From Nilaparvata lugens (Eukaryota > Arthropoda > Insecta > Hemiptera > Delphacidae): a stretch of 64,000 nt of DNA. The DNA is taken from contig NC_052511.1 in assembly GCF_014356525.2 (NCBI RefSeq), positions 48,388,137 to 48,452,136 on the forward strand. Reading direction: 5' to 3'. Under the pieces are notes generated by a model. That model made no database searches. It worked only from the letters and a program-made list of their open reading frames with translations, and was not told the DNA's origin. This document shows positions 53,566 to 63,945 of this stretch, in pieces; position 1 is the first letter of the stretch; each line of letters opens with the position of its first letter. The position numbers were made by a program, and so were the translations under genes.

Positions 53566-53833
53566 ATAAATACCTAACGAGCGAAGCTCTGTGCCCCAAT
53601 ATTTTCACTCAAATCAGCAGTCAACAAACTTTGAAGTTTGATCAAAAAATTTAACCGGATTTGAATTTAACTGGATTTTGTGCAACCAAAGATGTTGCAA
53701 GATGTGAGATAATCAAACATCTAACCAATAAGAATAATAATTCGCTAACGTCGATAGAAGAATTCAGAGACATGACTGTACTGATGTGTGAGACGTCATG
53801 TGAAGAGGGTAAACAAACTCAGAAAAGAGCAAC

Positions 53834-53942
53834 ATGAACGAAGAAGATGAAGAAGTAGAAGAAGAAGAAGAAGAAGAAGAAGAAGAAGAAGAAGAAGAAG
53901 AAGAAGAAGAAGGAGGAGAAGTGGAAGGAGAAGAAGAAGAGA
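53834..53942 (+). repeat. (GAA)n purine tract
   Basis: gaagaagaagaagaag with a short acidic frame in front (MNEEDEEVEEEEE). It is likely a repeat artefact. Confidence 0.85.
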
Positions 53943-54056
53943 GGCTGAAGAGTGATGTCTCAAGTGGAAAAGTAATGGAAAAATTCTACAAGCCGAGTTG
54001 TCGGTTCGTTTGCTTCCTGGCTGTAACTGTGCGTGCGGGAGTGAGCTGTTGAGTTT

Positions 54057-54295
54057 ACGAATGAGAAAGAAGAAGAAGGGAGAAAATAAGGAGGAGATGG
54101 ATGATGAAGAGGAGAAGCGGAGGAGAAGGGAAAGAAAAACGTATAGAAGTTGAAGACTTGTTCTTAAAAGGGTCTGCTATGCATTTGAAGATATTTCTCT
54201 GTCAAATATTTTTCCTATGTAGTCAAGTAAGCTTCTCTTCTTCTTCTTCTTCTTCCCCTTCTTCTCTCACTACCTCTTCTCTTTCCATTGCCTCC
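54057..54295 (+). repeat. Purine-rich then (TTC)n tracts
   Basis: AG-rich at 54057-54130 and pyrimidine (tcttcttcttct) at 54236-54295, an inverted compositional pair. Confidence 0.7.
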
Positions 54296-54535
54296 TTCTT
54301 CAAGGACCAATGATAGAACTCATCATCACGATAGTAATCCAGTTTACTCCAGTCATCAGCAAACGAGCAAATATTTGTTTATTTATATTTTCTATTTCTA
54401 TCTCTAAATATTCGTATTTATTAATTGTATTCTCTAGACACTCACTTGAAAGATATGAACTCATGAATTTTTCCTCCAAGTAGTTGAAACAATATTTATA
54501 ATATTCGATTATTAAATAAAAACACACTTATATCA

Positions 54536-54650
54536 TCAAATTCTACACAGTTTTATTTGGTACAGGACCATGTTTTCGTGACCACACATGCCACATTTTC
54601 AAGCTGAAAACTCGGTCGTGTACCGAAAAAAAATGTGTAGAATTTGACAA
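54536..54650. repeat. Palindromic repeat with degenerate hammerhead on the minus strand
   Basis: The arms are caaattctacaca and tgtgtagaatttg. The minus strand reads CAG, CTTGAAAATG.., TCAC-GAAA, ACATGG, TC, CTG, with the core damaged. Confidence 0.5.
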
Positions 54651-54839
54651 CATATGACTGTTTTATTTAATCATAGAAATGCTCTACAATATTGACAGTG
54701 ACTCAGTCGATATTTGATTAGATTTGTTGAATAAGAATTGATATTCTGAAATTTCTCCATATTTAAAAAAATTATTTGTTACGGATAAATCTGTACATAA
54801 TCTGAATAAAACTACTATCAAATGATTGGAAAAAAAGAA

Positions 54840-54990
54840 GTTTATTTTTGTCACATCTACATTTATTAGACATTTTATACAGGACTGCAGTTTCGTGTCC
54901 TACAGCTGAAGAGGTGTTTGGTTTCAACACGAAATTGCAATCCTGTATATAATATTGTCTGATGAATGTAGATGTGACAAAAATAAGACC
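54840..54990. repeat. Palindromic repeat carrying a hammerhead ribozyme
   Basis: Inverted arms tatttttgtcacatctacat and atgtagatgtgacaaaaata enclose tacaggactgcagtttcgtg and, inverted, cacgaaattgcaatcctgta. Confidence 0.8.
54901..54947 (+). ncRNA. Hammerhead ribozyme, dimer-type, apparently intact core
   Basis: Stem I TACAG (54901-54905) pairs with CTGTA (54943-54947). The core is CTGAAGA (54906-54912), which fits CUGANGA. Stem II GTGTT (54914-54918) pairs with AACAC (54926-54930), with one extra G at 54913. GAAA is at 54931-54934. Palindromic TTGCAA (54935-54940) forms stem III, then TC (54941-54942) gives the cleavage site. All catalytic core positions are present. A self-complementary stem III implies cleavage in trans as a dimer. 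Confidence 0.65.
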
Positions 54991-55007
54991 ATGTTTTCTC
55001 AATACTA

Positions 55008-55850
55008 GAAGCTCTGTGAACAGTGGACATCACGCAGTTTTCTCATCCACAAGTATCTAATGTCTCCTGTTCTAGTTGATTCAGTTGAATCACAATTCAC
55101 AGTTGAATCAAATTTACTCTTAAAAACTGCTATTTGTTTTCTCCAAGATCAAAAACTCACTCATGTTGATAAACTCAGTTCACGTTCGAATTTGTATCCC
55201 ATATGATGATTTATACAGTTTTCGTGATAATCTTTCCATCTGATAAGAATATTTCTCAACTATTTTAAAATTATTTTTTTTCAATCAAGAATATTATAAT
55301 TTGTTCAGCATATTATTCAGTTCATTGAATCATTTTTTTTCAATCACCTATTAAATTCGTTTTTCAAAGTGAGAATATTGATACTGATGGGCACGCATCA
55401 TAAAAAAAAATGAAACCCCTACCTTATAGAAATAGGCACGGCCAGACATCTGTGTAATGCATGCAATGAATAATCAACTTGTCAGCTGATTGATTATGGA
55501 TAATTGTATATACAGATTGATCCTATCTTCAAAGTAGATGATATATATAGTGATATCAGAGTATGGAGGAATTCCTTTTCTTTTCATATTATCCTTAAAA
55601 TGCAAAATTTCAAAAAACCTTGTGTTTTCCAGTTGAAAAGGGAATATTCCTGCCAAATCATTGAATTCTATCATCTCGTTTGGCCGTAATCGCGTTACAT
55701 GGAATAGAATAGAATGAATGCCTTTATTTTATACCCAGGAGGGTGAAGTTAGGGCGCAGTCGGCCCTCTCCTACACTTCACCCTCACATTATAGACAGAC
55801 AAAAGAAAATCCGAGTTAAAACATAGACCTCACTACGTTCGGTCTATTAG
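55008..55850 (-). mobile_element. Family A element interrupted by a SINE-like insertion
   Basis: ctagaagctctgtgaacagt..cctcactacgttcggtct. The insertion at 55700-55805 contains ttttatacccaggagggtga and gccctctcctacacttcacc. Confidence 0.8.
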
Positions 55851-56170
55851 TATTTTTATTCAAATTATGTACAAATTTATCTGAGACAAAATTTTTTTCA
55901 GTGCACAGGTATTTCAATGTGGTAGGTAGTCAATCATGTTTTCAATATACTCTTCCCGAGATTTTCCACTGTTACAAGGAACATCCACATATTTTATCTG
56001 GAACATTCCCAGAATAAACTATCACAGTGAAAGGAACAATTCCGCCTTTTTCAACTCCATTTGCAGATCTCCCTAAATTCGCTCTCAAGTCTCTAAATTT
56101 CCCCTTAGCACTCAGACATTTGCAAACAGCTCCTAGCTCCAGCTTTCCCGTTGATAGCCGAAAGTGCAAT
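55851..56170. other. No recognised feature
   Basis: A 65-codon minus-strand frame (56169-55972) has ordinary composition but no recognisable domain and no matching splice partners. Confidence 0.35.
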
Positions 56171-56179
56171 TTTTCACTG

Positions 56180-56560
56180 TAGGTGAGAGTGGGAGGGAAA
56201 GAGGAAGAAGAGAGAGAGGGAGAAAGTGAGAATGAAAGGGATAAGGAGAAGTGGGTGAGTGAGAGAAGTGGATGAAAGTAAGGTGAGAGGGTGTGAAAGA
56301 GAACAGAAGAATAAAATGTGGTCGTGTGAATGTGGAGATAATGGAGAGAGGAATGAGAAGAAGAAAAAAGTGGGGAAGAAAGTGAAGATAAAACGAAAGA
56401 GGAAACGAAGATGATGAAGGAGAAGTGAAGGGGTGAGAGGAATCAGTAAGAGAAGGGAAGGGAGGAAAGAGTAGTTCCAAAAACATGGTATAGGAGGGGA
56501 GATGAAGTTGATGTTGAGAAAGAATAAGAAATTAGAGAGAAAAAGAAAGTGTCACAAGCT
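56180..56560 (+). repeat. AG-rich purine tract
   Basis: gagagtgggagg, gaagaagag and agagaagg repeats. The minus-strand Ser/Pro/Leu-rich frame is compositional. Confidence 0.85.
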
Positions 56561-56570
56561 AGAGAGAAGG

Positions 56571-56816
56571 GGAGATTGATTGATTGATTGAGTACTTTAT
56601 TTATGTAGATTGCAATATATACTTGCTTATACACTTATATACAAGAGCTTACAATACAGCAAAGTTTTAGATGAATTTACAAAACATAAACATGAGGAAG
56701 AGTGAGAAAGAAGAGGAAGATGGAGAAGGAACGAGGATGAGTGAGAGAGATTGATTGATTAATTGCCTTTATTGGGGGTGGAGTTGGGACTTCAGGTCCT
56801 CTCTGCCAAACAACCC

Positions 56817-56848
<32 letters not shown>

Positions 56849-57127
56849 GTACTTAATTTATGTAGATTACGATATATACTGGCTTATACACTTATATAAA
56901 ATAGCTTACAATACAGCAAAATTATAGATGAATTTACATAATATAGACTAAGAAAATAATCATTGAACTGTATATGATATGAAAAGCAATTTGTAATATA
57001 AAATCTATAGATAATTATATTGTTATGCATCTACATAAATTGGCGGAGCTTTGGACATATCAATGTCCATTCTTCGGAAAGAATATTAAAAATATCCTCC
57101 CCACTAACTCTCTACCAAAAGTAGAGT

Positions 57128-57165
<38 letters not shown>

Positions 57166-57795
57166 ATTGAGTACTTTACTTATGTAGATTGCAATATATA
57201 CTGGCTTATACACTTATATAAAATAGCTTACAATACAGCAAAATTATAGATGACTTTCCATAATATAGACTAAGAAAATAATTATTGAAATGTATATGAT
57301 ATGAAAAAGCAATTTGTAACATAATAACTAAAGATAATTATATTGATATGAATTGGCGGAGCTTTTGACATATCAATGTCCATTCTTCGGAAAGAATATC
57401 AAAAATATCCTCCCCACTAACTCTCTACCAAAAGTAGAGTAACTTGAGAGAGAGAGAGAGATAGAGAGAGAGATTGATTGATTGATTGATTGAGTACTTT
57501 ATTTATGTAGATTACAATATATACTGGCTTATACACTTATACAATAGCTTACAATACAGCAAAGTTTTAGATGAATTTTCATAATATAGACTAAGAAAAT
57601 AATTATTGAACTGTATATGATAATTATGAAAAAGCAATTTGTAATATAGTACCTATAGATAATTATATTGTTATGCATCTACATAAATTGGCGGAGCTTT
57701 CGACATTTGTTCATTCTTCGGAAAGAATATTCAAAATATCCTTCCCACTAACTCTCTACCAAAAGTAGAGTAGCTTGAGAGAGAGAGAGAAATAG
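56571..57795 (-). repeat. Tandem array of SINE-like family F with GA linkers
   Basis: Four copies (56571-56690 partial, 56818-57140, 57163-57450, 57470-57790) share gagtactttatttatgtaga, ttacaatacagcaaa, tggcggagctttggacatat and caaaagtagagtaacttgag, each followed by gagagagagag. The head-to-tail arrangement suggests tandem duplication through the GA tracts after one retroposition. Confidence 0.85.
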
Positions 57796-58059
57796 AAATT
57801 TATCAACAGCCCTGCAACAGACATGTTACAGTATGTCTTTGCTATTTGACTCTATTGACATTTGTAGTGCACTTCACAGCCTTGTCTGTTAGCGAAAGTG
57901 GAAAGAATGCAAAACAGTATTCTATGTCTGGAAATGGGGTAAGAATTTTAAGGGCTCAAGTTCATATTTTTATGTTTCTGTCATACTATATATACTTTTA
58001 CACAATATATATATATATTTATATATTGATAAATAAATATTCCACATCATGTATTTATG

Positions 58060-58295
58060 GCTAGCAGGTAACCCATGCTCCGCAAGGATCTAATCAAAAA
58101 CTTGACAACACGGAAACTTGAGCTACTGAAATCTTGAAGCATTTGGAATAGTCCTATAACCATCCTCGGTAAATTAAGAGTCTATATGCAAAATTTCAAG
58201 TTAATCAGTCGAGTAGTTCAGACGTGATGATTCGTCATCCGTGAATTTCCTATCCCGTACGTGTATGAGCCAATTATTTCCTCTATTATAATATT
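58060..58295 (-). mobile_element. Family I element, inverted copy
   Basis: gctagcaggtaacccatgctccgc..atatgcaaaatttcaagtta..gacgtgatgattcgtcat..tcccgtacgtgtatgag. Confidence 0.7.
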
Positions 58296-58416
58296 ATAGA
58301 TTATGAATAGTGTATCATGGAATATATTATATTTTGTATCAATTAATTCTGCGACAGTCGTTCTCAATAATCTTATAAACATAAAATCATTTATTACTCT
58401 CATGAACAATCACAAA

Positions 58417-58784
58417 TAACTAGTAGCTCTGTGAACAGTAGACCTCACGCTGTATTCTCATCCACAAGTACCTGATTGAAACTATAGACCTTATGGAAAT
58501 ACAGCAATAGACTGGCTTCTCCACACATCTGTGTAATCACTTGTCAGCTGATTAATGATGAATAATTATTCTATAGTCTGATTTTTACTCTAATATTAGC
58601 GTATGAAGGAAATGCGAAATTTCCAAAAACCGTGTATATACGTCGACGCGCAATTAAAAAAGGAACATACCTGTCAAATTTCATGAAAATCTATTATCGC
58701 GTTTCGCCGTAAATGCTCATCATATAAACATTTGAACATTCAAACCGTCGACTTGAATCTTAGACCTCACTTCGCTCGGTCAAT
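58417..58784 (-). mobile_element. Family A element, inverted copy
   Basis: actagtagctctgtgaacag..acttcgctcggtcaata, with a small deletion around the aatgcgaaatttcc junction. Confidence 0.85.
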
Positions 58785-58898
58785 AATAATAATATGACAA
58801 TAAATCAATGGAGAAATTTCAAATTGTAAATTACAAAATGTATAAATTTATTTATCACAATTATTATAAAATACAAACAAAATTTGTGCAGTACTTAC

Positions 58899-58970
58899 GT
58901 CACCGCCACGAATAAAAGTAGAAACAGAGTAGTCGACCGTCTTCTTTCAAGCATGTTGTAGACTCGATTT
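58899..58970 (-). CDS. Candidate first coding exon with signal peptide
   Basis: On the minus strand a ttttag acceptor (or continuous 5' UTR) leads to an ATG at 58954. The 56 coding nt read MLERRRSTTLFLLLFVAV plus AC, followed by a perfect gtaagtac donor. A basic N-terminus and a run of L/F/V residues are a classic signal-peptide core. The exon lies on the same strand as the Cys-loop channel exons. Such channels need a signal peptide, often on a separate first exon with a long following intron, so it may be the start of that gene. The exon(s) that must lie between were not found, so another secreted or membrane protein gene is equally possible. A CpG-rich segment lies 550-700 bp upstream. Confidence 0.5.
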
Positions 58971-59234
58971 CTAAAATTCATAAAAACTTCAATTTACGAC
59001 TAATTTCTAGTCTACTCCATGTCTCTTTCCTACAATTATTGTAACAAATAGTCCATCAATTCGAGTTCCATCTCTTGGGAACTAAATGAAATTTACTGGA
59101 TAACAACTTCAATTCCACGAGAATGTATTGAAACTCAATTTTTATGTTGTCAAATTCAGTTGGGAACAAAAAATTCTAATTCAACAATTTTTGATTCGAA
59201 AATTGAACAACGTTCGTTCAATTTTGATGAAGTT

Positions 59235-59340
59235 AGTGGTTCAAGTAAATTTTCAAGTGAATTTCAAGTAATTTTCAAGTTCAGTTCAAGTTAATTTTCA
59301 AGTTAAGTTCACGTTAATTTTCAAGTAAATGTTCAAGCTA
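59235..59340 (+). repeat. Short degenerate tandem TTCAAGTTAAT repeat
   Basis: ttcaagtaaattttcaagtg and variants, about nine units. Confidence 0.75.
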
Positions 59341-59504
59341 TGTTTTGAAATTAATTATCAAGTTACTGATATTGTGTTTTAATTACAATTAAAGTTACAA
59401 GAATCGAATTCTCTTCTATTGAAATACCATAACTAATCTACAGAACATAGTCTACAACAATAGTGTGTAATCTCATAGTGTAGTGTTTTCATTCATGGGA
59501 AAAT

Positions 59505-59685
59505 TCATTGAGAAAAGTTAGACGCGACGCATTTTCCGGCCGGGAAAGCGGGAAATTGTGACGTTAGCGCTTCGCTCGAGGGGCGGAAACTGGCGAGACA
59601 ATTTCCACCGACAGATTTCACACACAGCATCCCTTAGGGATAGGGGTGGGGGAAATGGAAAATTGATGCGCATGCGTTGTAGAGT
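59505..59685 (-). promoter_or_regulatory. CpG-rich putative promoter region
   Basis: gacgcgacgcattttccggc..gcttcgctcgaggggcgg stands out from AT-rich surroundings. A GCGCATGCG site (59668-59676) matches the NRF-1/EWG-type palindrome common in neural-gene promoters. It lies upstream of the candidate minus-strand first exon. Promoter function is an inference. Confidence 0.4.
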
Positions 59686-59704
59686 TCAGTGTGATTCACT
59701 GTCA

Positions 59705-59785
59705 CCTGTCAGTATTGGTTAAATGGGAAGCATTGATGTTTAACATGAGGAATGCTGACAGTTTGAAGTGTGTCTTATTATAGAA
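59705..59785. repeat. Short repeat shared with 10170-10250
   Basis: ctgtcagtattggttaaatg..gcattgatgtt..aatgctgacagtttga. Confidence 0.6.
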
Positions 59786-59840
59786 AGAATTATTTATTCT
59801 TAGTGAAAAGTAATGAATTCTTAGTTATCTATGATAAGAT

Positions 59841-60285
59841 GGGCCGTCCACTGGAACCGATTTCATCCGAACTAGCATCGGAAGTAAACTACCGAACTCG
59901 TTCGAACGATCCCCCAACAAAGAAAGCTATAGGTACTCGTCCATTGCAACAGGTTCGTGCATTGCAATACGTCCGTGCTCAGCCGTCTCCGGCCGATCAA
60001 GTTTTCGATTGTAATTGAATGGGATTTTCCGGCTCTATCCGGCCGAAGTCGAGCTGAGACAACATCATCCTAACCTCAAAATTGTTTCACAGTCTTGTCT
60101 GTTTTTTGTTTTTACTTTTTTTGCCCTATTACCGTAGGTAAGGAAAGTATTGCTTTCCAAGAAAAATTAAGGTACCCTAATTTCAAGTTTTCTATACGTT
60201 TCAAGGTCCCCTGAGACCAAAAACATGATTTTTGGGTATTGGTCTGTGTGTCTGTGTGTTTGTGTGTGTATGGGTGTGTGTGCTG

Positions 60286-60337
<52 letters not shown>

Positions 60338-61128
60338 CTGTGAACACCATAACTCCATTCCTAATTAACCGATTGACTTGAAATTTTAAACTCAAGGTCC
60401 TAATACCATGAGGATCCGATAATAAGAACTTCAATACAATTCAATTCATGATGTCGAAAAAAATGGTGTATGATTACTAAAAAACCATGTTTTCCACGGT
60501 TTTCTCGAAAATGGCTCTAACGATTTTCTTCGAATTTATGTCATGGATAGCTATTTATAAGCCCTATCAACTGACATGAGTCTCATTTCTGGGAAAATTG
60601 CAGGAGCTCCGTAATATTCTTGAGAAAAATGGCGGATAATTACTAAAAACCATGTTTTCCACGGTTTTCTCGAAAATGGCTCTAACGATTTTCTTCAAAT
60701 TTATACCATGGATAGCTATTTATAAGCACTATCAACTGACATGAGTCTCATTTCTCGGAAAATTTCAGGAGTTCCATAATATTCTTAAAAGATATCATCG
60801 TCGTGATGTTCAAAGGAATCTGTAGACAAAGATTACTGAGCAAATAGGATCTGAAGGTAAGATTATTGTAATGAATAACTAATTTAGTGGATATTGGTTT
60901 ATTCAATTTTTAAAATCTCAATATTATCATTGTTTATGAAAAATTTTGGTGGTTATGATAGTAGTTGATTCAATATTTTATTCCATAGTTCAGCCAACTA
61001 CTGATCTAGACTGACGTAAACGGTTCCAATGGATGACCGTGTTCGGCCGAATTAACGGCCGGCAGATTCGTCCTATCCAACGGCCGAACGGATCGGTTGA
61101 ATACGGTTCCAGTAGACGGTTACCCTAA
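59841..61128. mobile_element. MITE-like element L interrupted by a diverged family D
   Basis: The end gggccgtccactggaaccga is mirrored by cggttccagtagacggttac. The arms carry repeated ggccga/tcggcc motifs. The interior at 60113-60860 is family D. Confidence 0.65.
60113..60860 (+). mobile_element. Family D element, diverged copy with 156-bp internal duplication
   Basis: gccctattaccgtaggtaaggaaag..gggtattggtctgtg(TG)n..; ctaaaaaccatgttttccac..catgagtctcatttctgg appears twice (about 60475-60625 and 60634-60780). The right terminus is unclear. Confidence 0.75.
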
Positions 61129-61129
61129 A

Positions 61130-61275
61130 GGAAATAACTGGCTTATACACGTACAGGATAGGAAAATTAAAATGTTTGACGCATCATCACGTCTGAACTA
61201 CTGGACTGATTAACTTGAAATTTTGCATATAGATTCTCAATTTACTGAGGATGGTTATAAGCCTATTTTAACTAA
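61130..61275 (+). mobile_element. Family I fragment
   Basis: ggaaataactggcttatacacg..gacgcatcatcacgtctgaa..gattaacttgaaattttgca. Confidence 0.65.
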
Positions 61276-61437
61276 TCAAAGCAAACCCCTGACAAATCAT
61301 TAAAACGAGTTTTGATTCTATTGCGAGAGCTTTGAAAGGCAGACTGCCTCTGTTGTGACAGGTGGAGCCTCTAACATTATCACAGCCCTTTCTTACTACT
61401 CAGAGGGAAAGACACGATGATTATAATATTGTCTTGA

Positions 61438-61440
<3 letters not shown>

Positions 61441-61494
<54 letters not shown>
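61441..61494 (+). repeat. (TA)n microsatellite
   Basis: About 54 bp of pure TA, next to a family H-like start (agcgaaatggcactcactga). Confidence 0.95.
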
Positions 61495-61496
<2 letters not shown>

Positions 61497-62150
61497 CGAA
61501 ATGGCACTCACTGACTGATTGACTCACTCACTCGCAGAACTAAAAATCTACCGGACCAAAAACGTTCAAATTTGGTAGGTATGTTCAGTTGGCCATTTAG
61601 AGGCGCACTAAGAAATCTTTTGACAATATTTTAACTCTAAGGTTGGTTTTTAAGTATTTAAAGTTTGTCTTTTAGCATGTATATTCTTCTTATTCTCTCA
61701 ATTATAATATTGAAAAAAGGGAAAAAAGGCCATACCATATGTTAATATAGAACTATAATCTAGAGAGAGTACCTCTTCGAAACAGTTATTAACTGGTAAC
61801 TGGATTAATAATTTTGTCAGGTTGCCATTAAGTTGAGTTGACTTTGTTAGGTTGGCACCAAGTTGAAGATTGAAATGCATTTATCGTGGAAAAATTTATT
61901 GGGCACTGCTACTTCAACCAGAGCTATTCCTGGTAATATTATATTACCAGCCGTCAGGCTCGCTTCGCTGGCCATATCCGTTTAGCCAGACGTTTAGTCT
62001 GTACCCCCGACTGGATCGTCCTAACATATGATAAAAATGCTTTGCTCGCCTGCTGATCTCATTCTTGGACAGTCCAGTCGGGGGTCCAGGGGCGGAGCCC
62101 CCTGGCTAGACGGATATGTCGAGCGAAGCGAGCCTGACGGCTAGTCTACT
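61495..62150 (+). mobile_element. Family H-like element with an inverted extra 3' end
   Basis: It starts agcgaaatggcactcactga, as at 52826, and ends gagcctgacggctagt at 62146. An inverted copy of the end (ccgtcaggctcgcttcgctgg) lies at 61953. The hairpin ggggcggagcccc is at 62089-62101. Confidence 0.55.
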
Positions 62151-62453
62151 ATATAGTGAGAAAAAAGTACAGCAACAATATCAAATAAAAGAATAGAAAC
62201 ATTACAAAGTTAGCTACTAATGGAACAGAATTTACGGGTTCCCATTGAATTACAGTGAATTTAATCGAATGGCTTGTGTTTACTACAAAACATATTTCTT
62301 CTAAATTTTTCATTCGAGCTTGACTATAGTAATTCAGGTAACAAAGACAGCATTATGATTAACATAGGTTATTCGACAAAGCAGTTGACTCAAACTTTTT
62401 CTAGCTCCCATCGTTGACAAATTGTTTAACGACCAAGTTGAAATATAATGAAC

Positions 62454-62830
62454 TATAGTGAGGTCCACGTTATAATGGTTGGGTTTGATTAGCAATGGTA
62501 TTGCTATCCTTGTCTATCATTCAACAAAGCGGATAGCGCTATCTCTTTCTTGCTTTGCTCTGTTGCTAGATCGTCTTTTAACATGTGGAATAATTAATTA
62601 ATTAACAAAATATTTCATCTTCATCAGTGAATTTAACTATGAAATTATTGAAAAATATAATTTCTTGCAAAATAAAATATAATTGATTATTTTAAACGAG
62701 AAGAACAGTTAATATTGCATCAATAAACCTGTATCAGCTACCGTCTATAGAAGGCATTGACAAGACAGAGGATCGGCAACGTTGTTCTGCTATCTTTCTC
62801 CCCTGTCATTATAACGTGGACCTCACTATA
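62454..62830 (+). mobile_element. MITE family E, complete reference copy
   Basis: 377 bp between tatagtgaggtccacgttat and its inverse ataacgtggacctcactata. The TIRs are about 25 bp. This uninterrupted copy defines the family boundaries used for the broken copies elsewhere. Confidence 0.9.
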
Positions 62831-63146
62831 AACATAATTGATTATTTCAAACGAGAATGAACAGTTAATATTGCATCAATAAACTTGTATCAACTACCAT
62901 CTAATAGAAGGCATTGACAAGACAGAGGATCGGCAACGTTGTTCTGCTATCTTTCTCCCCTGTCATTATAACGTGGACCTCACTATAAAAAATAATGATT
63001 ATTTCAAACGAGAATGAACAGTGTTAATATTGCATCAATAAACTTGTATCAACTACCATCTAATAGAAGGCATTGACAAGACAGAGGATCGGCAACGTTG
63101 TTCTGCTATCTTTCTTCAGTGCCATCATAACGTGGACCTCACTATA
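62831..63146 (+). repeat. Two tandem copies of the right half of family E
   Basis: Units 62831-62987 and 62988-63146 each run from attatttcaaacgagaatga to gtggacctcactata. They are nearly identical to each other and to the end of the preceding complete copy. Confidence 0.9.
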
Positions 63147-63213
63147 GATTAACGGATTACGCCTTTAAAGATAACCGTTATCAAAATTGATGGTTGAATA
63201 CCACAAGAACTAA

Positions 63214-63640
63214 CGAAAGAAGCGGATGACGTCTTAAATCAGCGGTTAACCACGGTTAAATTTGATTGACGTACGTGCAACCAAGCCTCGGCGGATGACA
63301 TCTTTAATCAAAGGTTAACCACGGTTAAATTTGATTTACATACGTGCAACCAAGCCTCGGCGGATGACATCTTTAATCGGCGGTTAACCACGATTAAATT
63401 TGATTGACGTACGTGCAACCAAGCCTCGGCGGATGACATCTTTAATTGGCGGTTAACCACGGTTGAATTTGATTGACGTGAGTGCAACCAAGCCTCGGCG
63501 GATGACATCTTTAATCGAAGGTTAACAACGGTTAAATTTGATTAACGTACGTGCAACCAAGCCTCGGCGGATGACATCTTTAATCGGCGGTTAACCACGG
63601 TTAAATTTGATTGACGTACGTGCAACCAAGCCTCGCTGTA
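63214..63640 (+). repeat. 69-bp satellite, about six units
   Basis: aagcctcggcggatgacatc starts at 63283, 63352, 63421, 63490 and 63559 (and aagcctcgctg at 63628), an exact 69-bp period. Each unit carries ggttaaccacggttaaattt and gacgtacgtgcaacc. The ggttaaattt..gtgcaacc texts resemble family C foldback ends. Since 69 is divisible by 3, a 23-residue repeat frame stays open by chance. Confidence 0.93.
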
Positions 63641-63909
63641 GTTCTAGCCACACTGTTTCTCATAACCCTGCATTCCCCTCCCGCCACCGTTCACTAAAGA
63701 CTCCTTTAGCAACGGAGGGATGAATGAATCAGTGGTACGGTACAGAATTCGCGAGTTCATTGACCTGTCGCGCTGTTCCTAATTATGAATGAATTTGCAT
63801 ATAAAATTACGTTTCGTGGCATAAAACTAGTTAATTATCAATTAATAATCAATAATGGACCGTTATCAGTGATTAGAATCGGGTGAAATGTGATTTTATT
63901 ACGACAAAT

Positions 63910-63945
63910 ATGTTGTCAAATTTGTTCAAGATTTACAAGGATGTG
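63910..63945 (+). CDS. Candidate short first coding exon, product unknown
   Basis: ATG at 63910 reads MLSNLFKIYKDV, then a gtgagtt donor-like site in phase 0. The preceding 250 bp contain no recurrent repeat and include cgcgagttcattgacctgtcgcg. The gene would continue right of the window. The call rests only on an ATG-plus-donor arrangement in repeat-free DNA. Confidence 0.3.

Noticed and set aside
55972..56169. 65-residue minus-strand frame as an exon of the channel gene
   Set aside because: It has no Cys-loop receptor motif and no suitable acceptor and donor pair in phase with known exons.
63308..63508. Minus-strand repeated 23-residue protein (SSAEAWLHVRQSNL type)
   Set aside because: The 69-bp satellite period is a multiple of three, which keeps a frame open; there is no start context, splice site or domain.
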